DNA from: Oscillospiraceae bacterium
GTDB taxonomy: Bacteria > Bacillota > Clostridia > Oscillospirales > Oscillospiraceae
Assembly (NCBI GenBank): GCA_902789745.1
Contig: CADAPH010000026.1
Location: 1 to 34,926, forward strand
Direction: 5' to 3'
Length of the DNA stretch: 34,926 nucleotides
Both the position numbers and the translations under genes were made by a program. Below are positions 27,943 to 34,891 of this stretch, piece after piece; the first letter of the stretch is position 1; each line of letters opens with the position of its first letter. The notes beneath the pieces were generated by a model. It made no database searches. It was not told where the DNA came from and worked only from the letters and a program-made list of their open reading frames with translations.

Positions 27943-29001
27943 TCACCCCAGCAGATCGGCGAGCACGCCGTCTTCGCCGAGGGCGCCGCACTTGCGGCCG
28001 AGGTCGGTAAGCTCCGCCTCCAGCGCGTCGGAGAAGTCAAGACCGGTGACCTTGCGCTCCTCAATGAGCCGGGCCTCAATCTCGCCGGGCATGAAGATCT
28101 CCTTCACGCCGGTGGCGGTGCGGCTGTTTTTGATAAGGGAGGCGTAGAGGGAGGCGTGCTCCTTGAAGCGCTCCACGTCGATGAAGTGGGCGATGTCCAG
28201 CAGGATGACCGCAAAGCCCGTCTCCTCGGGCCGCATGTCCTCCACGAACGGGATCTCGGGGCTTGTGAGGGCATCGGACAGAACGCCGCCGAACATGTCC
28301 ACAAACACGGCGAGGCCGTAGCCCTTGTGCCCGCCCATGGGACGCACGCAGTAGGCTTTGTGCGGATCGGAGGTCGGATTGCCGTCATAGTCGTTGGCCC
28401 AGTCGAGGGGCATCTCCTTATTCTCGCGGCGGTAGGCCTGCACCTTGCCGATCGCAACGCCGCTGGTGGAGATGTCGATGACGATGGGGCGGTTGGGATT
28501 CGTGGTGGGGCAGCCCATGATGATCGGGTTCGTGCCGATCAGACGGTCCGCGCCGCCGAAGGGGGACTGGCAGGGGTAGGTGTTGCTCATGACGATGCCG
28601 ATTACATTGTCGTCCGCCATGCGGTGGCCGTAGTAGCCGCCGCAGCCGATGTTCGCGCTGTTGCGGCCCACGCCCGCGGCGACGCCGTATTTGCGCGCGC
28701 GCTCGAGTACCGCGTCATACACGCTGTTGACCGCCACGATGCCGGAGCCGCCGCCGCAGTCGTAGACGAGGGCGGTCTCCGAATCCTTCACGCAGCGGAA
28801 GTCGGGCTTCGCAATCAGCGCGCCCGCCATGTACTGGCGCAGATAGATGCACAGACGAGACAGTCCGTGGGAGTAGGTGCCGGTAAAGTCTGAGTGGGTG
28901 ACGACGGCGGCAAGGGACAGCGCGTCGCTCTCGGAGACGCCCTGAGACATCACGAGACGCTTGATGAGGGTGATTTCCTGGTCGTAAGAGAGATGGATCA
29001 T
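27943..29001 (-). CDS. LDH2/MDH2-type NAD(P)-dependent malate/L-lactate/ureidoglycolate dehydrogenase
   Basis: 352 residues, typical for the family. THSDFTGTYSHGLSRL (catalytic His in the SHG motif), GVAAGVGRNSANIGCGGYYG, IVIDISTSGVAIGKV and MGGHKGYGLAVFVDMFGGVL (nucleotide pocket) are family signatures. These enzymes interconvert a 2-hydroxyacid and 2-oxoacid with NAD(P). In this operon it plausibly handles one lactate enantiomer or malate while the Etf-linked enzyme handles the other; it could alternatively use ureidoglycolate. GGAGGTATTATC lies directly upstream of ATG 29001. Confidence 0.88.
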   Translation of the reverse strand: MIHLSYDQEITLIKRLVMSQGVSESDALSLAAVVTHSDFTGTYSHGLSRLCIYLRQYMAGALIAKPDFRCVKDSETALVYDCGGGSGIVAVNSVYDAVLERARKYGVAAGVGRNSANIGCGGYYGHRMADDNVIGIVMSNTYPCQSPFGGADRLIGTNPIIMGCPTTNPNRPIVIDISTSGVAIGKVQAYRRENKEMPLDWANDYDGNPTSDPHKAYCVRPMGGHKGYGLAVFVDMFGGVLSDALTSPEIPFVEDMRPEETGFAVILLDIAHFIDVERFKEHASLYASLIKNSRTATGVKEIFMPGEIEARLIEERKVTGLDFSDALEAELTDLGRKCGALGEDGVLADLLG

Positions 29002-29063
29002 GATAATACCTCCAAGTATATTTTAATATTTTTGTTTCAAAACGACAGGGGAGGGGGCTTTGC

Positions 29064-29393
29064 TTATCCCGCCGCGGCGGCGAGGCCGAGGGGATCGACC
29101 CCGAGCAGGATCATCCCGCCGAGCACGGCGATGGAGATGAGGCAGTAGATGAGGCACGGCTGGGCGTTGCTCTTGATGATCTTGCCCCCATTGCCGATGG
29201 TGCCGGTGGTGGCGCAGGCCGCGACGACGTTGTTTACGCAGACCATATTGCCCGCCGCGCCGCCGATGTTCTGCAGGGCGACGATCAGCACCGGGCTCAT
29301 GTGCACGAGCGTCGCCGTCTGGAACTGGAGCCCCGCAAACAGGGCATTCATGCCGGCGTTGCAGTAGATGTACACCATGGACACGCCGAAGAA
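29064..29393 (-). pseudogene. C-terminal stub of an L-lactate permease (LctP) family transporter
   Basis: About 109 residues of a transporter of more than 500: FFGVSMVYIYCNAGMNALFA, GLQFQTATLVHMSPVLIVAL, QNIGGAAGNMVCVNNVVAAC and a final transmembrane helix (LIYCLISIAVLGGMILLGVD). The order G..Y...NALF..LQ..TA......SP.L..A.N..GG..G.M is that of LctP C-terminal halves. A TGA closes the frame just upstream, and the sequence before it is unrelated, so the N-terminal three quarters are missing. It is placed ahead of the lactate dehydrogenase genes, as expected for the operon's transporter. Confidence 0.7.
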
Positions 29394-29498
29394 TCAGGGC
29401 GATCAGCAGCATACCATAATATTGCACAAATTGCAAGCCAAAAACCTTTGTAAAAAGGACGCTGATTGTATAATTTATATAATTTCTTGAAACAAGTC

Positions 29499-29645
29499 TC
29501 AGAATTCAGCTTTTCTTGGCCTGCAGTGGAAGCAGCTCTCACCGGAAGCGTTTCCCAGTCCACGCTCAGCGTAAAATACACCATGACAAAATATAAGCCC
29601 TGCTTCGCTCCTTATCTCAGAGCAGTTTAACTGATCAAGCGTCAT
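29499..29645 (-). CDS. Possible small ORF or gene-start remnant upstream of lctP stub
   Basis: ATG at 29645 follows GAGAGGGGTATTATC, whose GGTATTATCATGA is identical to the start region of the LDH2-family gene at 29001. It encodes 48 residues beginning MTLDQLNCSEIRSEAGLIFC, with no recognised domain. It may be the first codons of a deleted gene read into unrelated sequence. Confidence 0.3.
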   Translation of the reverse strand: MTLDQLNCSEIRSEAGLIFCHGVFYAERGLGNASGESCFHCRPRKAEF

Positions 29646-29801
29646 GATAATACCCCTCTCGTCAGTACGATGCAGCCCCCTGTTTTTTCTTAGTAGAGTA
29701 TATCCGCGATCCCGCGACGGCCTGAAGCAAAACGGAGCAAGAAAAATTGAGTGTTCGTAACTGATACTGCTCTTCAATAAAACTCTTCAAATCTTTCCGG
29801 C

Positions 29802-29884
29802 CAGATTTGTGCCATACTTCGTTATCGGCCTTGACCATACACAAAGTATGCTCTGCGGCCGCTGCCTTGTCTGGCACAAATCTG
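29802..29884. repeat. Inverted repeat in the gene-free stretch
   Basis: CAGATTTGTGCCA (29802-29814) and TGGCACAAATCTG (29872-29884) are perfect 13-bp inverted copies. Inside, CATACTT/AAGTATG (29813-29819/29844-29850) forms a second helix. Imperfect similarity extends outward (TTTCCGG against CCTCGGAAA), giving about 30-bp arms. This is the most ordered part of 29650-29940, which otherwise shows no convincing gene. Confidence 0.55.
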
Positions 29885-29948
29885 CCTCGGAAATCTTTTA
29901 AAGCTTTTTATCGAAGATCAGTATGAAATCCGTTGCGAACACTCAAAA

Positions 29949-29980
29949 TGGTACGCCCGACGGGATTCAAACCCACGACC
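29949..29980 (-). pseudogene. 3' half of a tRNA gene (T arm, acceptor strand, CCA)
   Basis: On the minus strand GGTCGTGGGTTTGAATCCCG followed by TCGGGCGTACCA forms a T stem-loop (GTGGG-TTTGAAT-CCCGT), a 7-nt acceptor strand and CCA. The 5' half is absent; upstream is a CG-rich hairpin instead. A tRNA 3' end of this kind is what a tRNA-targeting integrative element duplicates at its att site, so this is probably an att remnant. The acceptor strand would fit an Arg-type tRNA, uncertain. Confidence 0.68.
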
Positions 29981-29981
29981 T

Positions 29982-30002
29982 TTTTCGCGCTTCGCGCGAA
30001 AA
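29982..30002. repeat. CG-rich hairpin abutting the tRNA remnant
   Basis: TTTTCGCGC-TTC-GCGCGAAAA, a perfect 9-bp stem with a 3-nt loop, immediately beside the tRNA 3' half, with CCTCCGGCGTC after it. Confidence 0.6.
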
Positions 30003-30098
30003 GCCTCCGGCGTCTTAAGTTTCAGGCCGGAATGTGAAAAAACTGATTTGGTGCGGGTTTCCGGAGTTTGACCCGTTTTCACGCATCTTTGAGCAAAA

Positions 30099-30133
30099 GT
30101 CCGCAATCCGTTGCAGCGCAAGGGATTGCGGAC
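30099..30133. terminator. Hairpin downstream of mnmA
   Basis: GTCCGCAATCC / GGATTGCGGAC, a perfect 11-bp stem with a 13-nt loop, about 55 bp past the mnmA stop. No strong T-tract follows on either strand, so its function as terminator is uncertain. 30003-30188 contains nothing else recognisable. Confidence 0.45.
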
Positions 30134-30188
30134 GCTCAAGGTTTCGGCGCGAATAGTAGTCAAACAGTAGTCAGAATCAAAATGCGGC

Positions 30189-31270
30189 TCAATCTTTTTC
30201 ACCAAGAATAATCCCGCCGCCGAGGACGAGATCGCCGTCATAGAGAACGACCGCCTGGCCGGGCGTGACGGCGCGCTGCGGCCTGTCGAAAACGATCCTG
30301 ACCCGCCAATCCCCAAGCGGCCAAACCGAGGCGGGGGCCTCGGCCTGGCGGTATCGGGTCCTTACCGCCGCGCGGATCGGACGATCCGGCTGAAATCCGA
30401 CGCTGTCAGCTCCCGACTGTACAACGCGCTCTCCGGCCCCACGGTCACGGTATTTCGCGCCATATCCTTTGCCGCGACATAGAGGGGCCACTTTGCCGCG
30501 ACGCCGAGGCCCCGGCGCTGCCCGATCGTATAGCGGACCGCGCCGCGGTGACGCCCGATCACACGACCGCTCAGATCCAGAATGTCGCCCTCCGGGGCGC
30601 GCCGCCCGGTTCGGCGTTTGAGAAAAGCACCGTAGTCGCCGTCCGGAATAAAGCAGATATCCTGGCTTTCATGCTTGCGGGCGTTGACCAGTCCCGCCTC
30701 GTCCGCGATCGCCCGCGCCTCCTCCTTGCGAAGCTCCCCGAGCGGAAAGCGCAGAAAGGCAAGCTGCTCCTGCGTGAGCATGTAGAGAACGTAGCTCTGA
30801 TCCTTGCTCACGTCCAGCGCCTTGCGGAGCTGCCGGCGGCCGCTGTCACGGTCCTGCGTGATCCGGGCATAATGGCCGGTAGCCAGGCAATCACAGCCCT
30901 CCTGTTTTGCGTACGCCAGAAGCGTTTCAAACTTGAGAAAACGGTTGCATGCGATGCAGGGATTCGGCGTCCGCCCGGCCTCGTATTCCCGGATAAAATT
31001 CTGGATAACGGTTCTCTCAAACTCCCGGGTACAGCACAGAGATTCAAACGGGATCCCAAGCTGCCAACAGACGAAGGCGGCGTCCTCCTCGTCCGCGTCG
31101 CTGCAGCAGCTTTTGGAGGAAGAGCGCTCCATGCCCGGCTCCCGGTACAGCCGCATGGTGACGCCGAGACAGTCATAGCCCGCCCGCTTCATGAGGAGCG
31201 CAGCGACGGAGCTGTCCACACCGCCGCTCATCGCGATCATGGCGCGGCTTATCTGAACAGCTGCTTCCAT
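30189..31270 (-). pseudogene. mnmA: tRNA-uridine 2-sulfurtransferase MnmA, frameshifted near the 3' end
   Basis: MnmA thiolates U34 of tRNA-Lys, -Glu and -Gln. Seen: the ATP-pyrophosphatase loop MSGGVDSSVAALLMKRAGYD (SGGVDSS at 15-21), NPCIACNRFLKF with Cys108, the persulfide-region ESQDICFIPDGDYG with Cys206, and IGQRRGLG. The first frame ends at 30362 after TASDFSRIVRSARR. The C-terminal beta-barrel continues in another frame (PIRAAVRTRYRQ ... RAVTPGQAVVLYDGDLVLGG) to 30189. Around the shift about ten residues usually present in the family also seem missing, so it looks like a small out-of-frame deletion at about 30375-30400 rather than a single missing base. GGAGAAAGGAAA precedes the ATG. 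Confidence 0.8.
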
Positions 31271-31297
31271 TTTCCTTTCTCCTTTGCAAAAAAGATA

Positions 31298-31324
31298 CCG
31301 GGGGACTCAACACGAGTCTCCCGG
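31298..31324 (-). terminator. Terminator upstream of mnmA (minus strand)
   Basis: CCGGGGGACTC / GAGTCTCCCGG (11-bp stem, one mismatch) with a 5-nt loop, followed on the minus strand by TATCTTTTTTGC. Nothing upstream on that strand looks like an intact gene, so it may end transcription from a lost gene or insulate mnmA. Confidence 0.6.
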
Positions 31325-31406
31325 CTTTGCGGCTTTGCCCCTGCCTGTTATGCACGTTCAAGGGCATCTGAAAGCACAGACTCGTAAAAAAAGGCGCAGC
31401 GACACA

Positions 31407-31430
31407 TGCACATGTTCCCGCACATGTGCA
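31407..31430. promoter_or_regulatory. Palindrome upstream of yjjI (possible operator)
   Basis: TGCACATGT-6 nt-ACATGTGCA, perfect 9-bp arms, about 60 bp before the -35 element at 31489. Position and symmetry fit a regulator site; no T-tract is present. The rest of 31325-31488 is otherwise featureless. Confidence 0.45.
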
Positions 31431-31488
31431 GCATCGAAAGGCTGTTCTTTCCAAAGCATGCTCTCATTGATTACACCTACTTACCCTA

Positions 31489-31517
31489 TTGACTTGATAG
31501 GTATAATTGTTTATACT
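31489..31517 (+). promoter_or_regulatory. Promoter of the yjjI-yjjW operon
   Basis: TTGACT (31489-31494), 17-bp spacer, TATACT (31512-31517). CCTAT and ATAGG flank the -35 hexamer as a small inverted repeat. The transcript would have a 5' leader of about 145 nt before yjjI. Confidence 0.7.
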
Positions 31518-31570
31518 TCAACCAGGAGCTTTTGTCAAGAGAAAAACGACGGTGAAGGGAGCTATAAACG

Positions 31571-31606
31571 ATGAATAGACAAAAAACCAGAAATCTGGTA
31601 CCCTGA
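31571..31606 (+). CDS. Possible 11-codon leader ORF in the yjjI 5' leader
   Basis: GAAGGGAGCTATAAACG precedes ATG; the peptide is MNRQKTRNLVP. The perfect palindrome ACCAGAAATCTGGT lies inside it. It is too short to be certain; it could couple translation to the leader structure. Confidence 0.25.
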   Translation: MNRQKTRNLVP

Positions 31607-31668
31607 GCACAGGATGTATTCATACGGCGTTGTATGAGAATTCGTTAACTGATAGGAGGATGATTCTT

Positions 31669-33186
31669 TTGTCCGAAGCCTTGCACATCATTCAGGATCC
31701 GACTTTGACCTATCACCAGGAACTGCTCGCGCTGGCCCGCCTCGGCGAGAGCACCGACAACTCCCTGCGCTATTCCGACGAGTACTATGAAGCCAAGAAG
31801 AAGGGTGCGCTCTGCGATCTGAACGAGGGCGTCATGCCCTACCGCCCGCGCTACATCTGTCCCGACTACGAGCTGCTGTTCCAAAAGGGCTGCAAGTTCC
31901 TCGCGCTTGATCCACCGAAGGATCTGCTCGAGGCCGTGAACGTGCTGGAGATCTTCTACTGCCACGTCCCGTCGATCACGAGTTTCCCGGTTTACCTCGG
32001 CGATCTCGACAAGCTGCTCGAGCCCTTTGTCGTCAAGGAGGACCGCGCCTTCGCCAAGAAGGTGCTGGGCCTGTTTCTCAGAAACATCGACAGGGTGCAG
32101 ACAGACTCCTTCGTCCACGCGGACATCGGTCCGGAGGACAGCGTCACCGCGCGTCTGCTCCTTGAGTTGACCGAGGAGATGCAGCTCGCGGTGCCGAACC
32201 TGACGCTGCGCTACGACCCCGAGAAAACCAGCGACGACTTCGCCCTCGCCTGCGTCAAGTGCATGCTCAAGACCGCGAAGCCCTCCTTCGCCAACCACCG
32301 TATGTTTGTGAAGGAGTGGGGCGAGCGCTACGCCATTGCCTCCTGCTACAACGGTCTGAATATCGGCGGCGGCGGATTCACCCTGCCGCGGCTCCGGCTC
32401 TACGAGTGCGCGCTCGACGCGAAGAGCGTGGATGACTTTCTCGTGCGCGAGCTGCCGCGGCACATTGACCTCCAACTCGAGTACATGGACAAGCGCGTGA
32501 AGTTTATCGTGGAGGAGTCCAGCTTTTTCAAGACCAACTTTCTGGTCACTGAGGGCTTTGTAAAGCTTGAATACTTCACCGGCATGTTCGGCGTGGTGGG
32601 TCTCGCCGAGTGCTGCAACTATCTGCTTGGCATCATGGACAAGAAAAAGGGCTTCGGCATGAACGAAGAGGCCACCGCCCTCGGCCTGAAAATCATGGAC
32701 GCAATCGACGCGCGCGTAAAAGCGCACGAGGCACCATGCTGCGAGGCCTACGGCCACCGCTACCGTCTGCACGCCCAAGTCGGCATCGACAGCGACGGCA
32801 TGGACGACTCGCCCGGCACGCGCATCCCGATCGGCGTCGAGCCCACGATGCTCGAGCAGCTCGAGGTCAACGAGAAGTTTCACCCCTACTTCCCGACCGG
32901 CACCGGCGATATCTTCAAGTTTGAGGAGACCTGGCTGAAGACGCCCGAGGCGGTCCTCGCCATTATCAAGGGCTCGCTCCCGAACGGCCTGCGCTACTTC
33001 TCCGGGTACCTCGAAAACAACGACGTCGTGCGCGTGACGGGGTATCTCGTCAAGAAGAGCGAGATCGAGAAGCTCCGCGCGAAGAAGCAGTCCCTCAACA
33101 ATGTGACTGTCTTCGGTATGGGCGCGCAGGACGGCGGCCACGCCCTCGACCGGAGGGTACAGAACCGCGGGGAGTGTGGTGCGTGA
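31669..33186 (+). CDS. yjjI: YjjI-family glycyl radical enzyme
   Basis: 505 residues, usual length for YjjI (about 510-520), shorter than pyruvate formate-lyase. Cys226 in IASCYNGLNIGGGGFTLPRL lies in the expected active-site loop, and the C-terminal RVTGYL (about 455-460) is the glycyl-radical loop with Gly458 as radical carrier. The substrate of YjjI is unknown. The next gene, overlapping by 4 bp, is its dedicated activase. TTG at 31669 is taken as start: TAGGAGG is separated from it by 8 bp, whereas the in-frame ATG at 31660 touches the ribosome binding site. Radical enzymes of this kind are oxygen-labile, consistent with strict anaerobiosis. Confidence 0.88.
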   Translation: MSEALHIIQDPTLTYHQELLALARLGESTDNSLRYSDEYYEAKKKGALCDLNEGVMPYRPRYICPDYELLFQKGCKFLALDPPKDLLEAVNVLEIFYCHVPSITSFPVYLGDLDKLLEPFVVKEDRAFAKKVLGLFLRNIDRVQTDSFVHADIGPEDSVTARLLLELTEEMQLAVPNLTLRYDPEKTSDDFALACVKCMLKTAKPSFANHRMFVKEWGERYAIASCYNGLNIGGGGFTLPRLRLYECALDAKSVDDFLVRELPRHIDLQLEYMDKRVKFIVEESSFFKTNFLVTEGFVKLEYFTGMFGVVGLAECCNYLLGIMDKKKGFGMNEEATALGLKIMDAIDARVKAHEAPCCEAYGHRYRLHAQVGIDSDGMDDSPGTRIPIGVEPTMLEQLEVNEKFHPYFPTGTGDIFKFEETWLKTPEAVLAIIKGSLPNGLRYFSGYLENNDVVRVTGYLVKKSEIEKLRAKKQSLNNVTVFGMGAQDGGHALDRRVQNRGECGA

Positions 33187-34028
33187 ACACGCTCAGAGCG
33201 CCGGTCAACAAGATCATCCCGTTTTCCAATGTGGACGGGCCCGGCAACCGCACGGCGATCTTTTTCCAGGGCTGCCCCTTCAACTGCCTGTTTTGCCACA
33301 ACCCGGAGACGATCCATCTCTGTCAAAGCTGCGGCGTCTGCGTCAAAAGCTGCCCCGCTGAGGCGCTGTCGTTCGACCATGAGGCCGTCGCCTGGGACAG
33401 CGGCAAATGCGTCGGCTGCGACACCTGCATCCGCGTCTGCCCGCGCGACGCCTCGCCGAAGATCCGATGGATGACGGTCGAGGATGTACTGAGGGAAGTG
33501 CGCCGCGCCGCGCCCTATATCGAGGGGATCACCACCTCGGGCGGGGAATGCACTCTGCAAAACGAGTTTCTGATCGCGCTCTTCACGGAGGTAAAAAAGC
33601 TCGGCAAGACCTGCCTGATCGACTCCAACGGTTCCTTCAACTTTGAAGCCGACCCGCGCGTCCTCGAGGTCTCGGAGGGCGTGATGCTCGACGTGAAAGC
33701 CGTGAGGCAGGAATGGAGCGACAAGCTGATCTCCCACCCGAGGGAAATGATTTTGCACAATCTCGATTATCTGCTTTCCGTCGGCAAGCTCTATGAGGTG
33801 CGGACGATCATTTTCCCGGGCTGCGACCGGGAAAACGGGGAGACCGTGCGCTATGTCGCGGAGCGTATTCAGGACCGCTGCTTTTACAAGCTCATCCGCT
33901 ACCGCCCATACGGTGTGCGGGAAAAGTATCAGAAGCTCCTCGGTGAAGAAGAGACCGACGCCGCTTACGCGGAGCGCTTCGCGGCGCTCGCCCGTGCCCT
34001 CGGCGCGAAAAAGGCGTATGTTGTATAA
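33183..34028 (+). CDS. yjjW: YjjW-family glycyl radical enzyme activase (radical SAM)
   Basis: 281 residues. Radical SAM motif GCPFNCLFCHN (Cys31, Cys35, Cys38), then an inserted 2x[4Fe-4S] ferredoxin-like segment CQSCGVCVKSCP (47-57) and CVGCDTCIRVCP (76-86) typical of GRE activases, TTSGGECTLQ (SAM binding, GGE), and VMLDVKAVRQEW. It abstracts hydrogen from Gly458 of YjjI using the 5'-deoxyadenosyl radical. The GTG at 33183 (GGGGAG 8 bp upstream) overlaps the yjjI stop as GTGA, giving tight coupling. Followed by a hairpin at 34065. Confidence 0.92.
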   Translation: MNTLRAPVNKIIPFSNVDGPGNRTAIFFQGCPFNCLFCHNPETIHLCQSCGVCVKSCPAEALSFDHEAVAWDSGKCVGCDTCIRVCPRDASPKIRWMTVEDVLREVRRAAPYIEGITTSGGECTLQNEFLIALFTEVKKLGKTCLIDSNGSFNFEADPRVLEVSEGVMLDVKAVRQEWSDKLISHPREMILHNLDYLLSVGKLYEVRTIIFPGCDRENGETVRYVAERIQDRCFYKLIRYRPYGVREKYQKLLGEEETDAAYAERFAALARALGAKKAYVV

Positions 34029-34064
34029 AATCATACACTGATAAAACGCAAAAGGTCTATAAAC

Positions 34065-34095
34065 GCCGAGAGATTACAGTCTATAATCTCTCGGC
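34065..34095. terminator. Hairpin between convergent yjjW and MOSC genes
   Basis: A perfect 12-bp stem GCCGAGAGATTA / TAATCTCTCGGC with a 7-nt loop. Minus-strand flank GTTTATAGACCTTTT gives some T-richness; the plus strand lacks a T-run. Confidence 0.65.
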
Positions 34096-34136
34096 AAATC
34101 GTCATAAGTGCGGATATGTTTGTGATCCTTCACGCA

Positions 34137-34588
34137 TTACACGCTCTCTTCGACCGTGACGAGATCCCCGGCTCGGGCTTTGCCCTCCTTCAGGACGATC
34201 ACAAAGATCCCCTCGCGCGGCATAACGCAGTCCCCAGCCTGACGCCGGATCGCACAGTCGGCGTGGCATTCCTTGCCGATCTGCGTGAGCTCACACAGCG
34301 CCGTGCCGACGCGGAGCTTCGTCCCAACCGGGAGCTTATACAGTTCGATCCCCTCGCAGAGGATGTTTTCCGCGAACGCGCCGGGGAAGAGCGGGACTTG
34401 GATCTTCTCCTGCAGGCGGTCCACGCTCTCCCGGCCGAGCAGACTGACCTGCCGGTGCCAGTTCCCGGCGTGGGCATCCCCGTCGATCCCGTGCTCCGGG
34501 CGAAGATGGACAACTGCGACAGGGTGCTTCTGCTGCCCCTTTTTTCACTGATACAGACCGCCTTGATAACGGCAGATTGTGTGCTCAT
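34137..34588 (-). pseudogene. MOSC-domain protein, one-base frameshift in an A6 run
   Basis: Starts MSTQSAVIKAVCISEK (ATG at 34588, AGGAGG 8 bp upstream), then the frame breaks at AGTGAAAAAAGGGGC (about 34538-34552). One extra A would restore KKGQQKHPV and the rest of a canonical MOSC domain: VVHLRPEHGIDGDAHAGNWH, RQVSLLGRESVDRL, FPGAFAENILCEGIELY, IGKECHADCAI (sulfur-carrier Cys) and GDCVMPREGIFVI. About 150 residues when repaired. MOSC proteins handle sulfur for molybdenum/tungsten cofactors. The lesion in a homopolymer could be a sequencing error, phase variation or transcriptional slippage site. Own promoter at 34623-34651. Confidence 0.8.
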
Positions 34589-34601
34589 AAGCAGCGCCTC
34601 C

Positions 34602-34626
34602 TAAACATATCTATTCAATATGTTTA
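34602..34626. promoter_or_regulatory. Inverted repeat in the MOSC promoter/leader (operator candidate)
   Basis: TAAACATAT (34602-34610) and ATATGTTTA (34618-34626), perfect 9-bp arms with a 7-bp centre, spanning the -10 and initial transcribed region of the minus-strand promoter. The same half-site (TATAAACATAT) recurs at 34692-34702 over the -10 of the divergent promoter. Confidence 0.7.
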
Positions 34627-34651
34627 TACGTGATCGGCGCTGTGTTGTCAA
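34623..34651 (-). promoter_or_regulatory. Promoter of the MOSC gene
   Basis: On the minus strand TTGACA (34651-34646), 17-bp spacer, TATAAA (34628-34623), 35 bp before the ATG. Confidence 0.82.
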
Positions 34652-34668
34652 GAGCCGATAAAAAACGG

Positions 34669-34697
34669 TTGACAAAGGGGCAGTCCTGCGATATAAA
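34669..34697 (+). promoter_or_regulatory. Divergent promoter of the leader-peptide unit
   Basis: TTGACA (34669-34674), 17-bp spacer, TATAAA (34692-34697). The -10 is embedded in TATAAACATAT, shared with the MOSC promoter. Confidence 0.82.
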
Positions 34698-34738
34698 CAT
34701 ATCAACCTATCAGGAAAATACTTATTTTGGAGGCTGTT

Positions 34739-34819
34739 ATGCGTAAGGCAAGCCTGATCGCCATGATGTGTTGGGACATGCGCTGTGAGATGCGCGTGCG
34801 CTTTGCCATACCCATTTGA
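34739..34819 (+). CDS. 26-residue Met/Cys/Arg-rich leader peptide
   Basis: TTTTGGAGGCTGTT gives a strong ribosome binding site before ATG. The peptide is MRKASLIAMMCWDMRCEMRV followed by RFAIPI and TGA. Four internal Met and two Cys fall within ten residues around a Trp. Its position after a consensus promoter and before a terminator-like hairpin and the next gene's start is the layout of a transcription attenuator. Codon content suggests sensing of Cys/Met (sulfur amino acid) charging, which is inference. Confidence 0.7.
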   Translation: MRKASLIAMMCWDMRCEMRVRFAIPI

Positions 34820-34842
34820 GACCTCTGAGACTTCTCTGTTCT

Positions 34843-34866
34843 CCGGGGACCCAGACGGGTTCCCGG
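34843..34866 (+). terminator. Attenuator-like hairpin after the leader peptide
   Basis: CCGGGGACCC-AGAC-GGGTTCCCGG, a 10-bp stem with a tetraloop (one G-T pair), followed by ATTTCTGCTTTTTAGG. It starts 24 bp after the leader stop and ends 25 bp before the next start codon. GAGAC/GTCTC-like segments between leader and hairpin could form a competing structure. Confidence 0.7.
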
Positions 34867-34891
34867 ATTTCTGCTTTTTAGGGTGATTTGT

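Noticed and set aside
29662-29877. 71-codon minus-strand frame (MPDKAAAAEHTLCMVKADN...)
   Set aside because: No start signal or family resemblance; it lies across the inverted repeat, so its openness is probably fortuitous.
31407-31430. Palindrome upstream of yjjI as a terminator
   Set aside because: No T-run follows on either strand and no gene ends nearby; a regulator site is the better reading.
31645-33141. A 498-codon minus-strand frame opposite yjjI
   Set aside because: It is antisense to a gene with clear glycyl-radical motifs and shows low-complexity Leu/Val/Glu/Asp composition typical of shadow frames.
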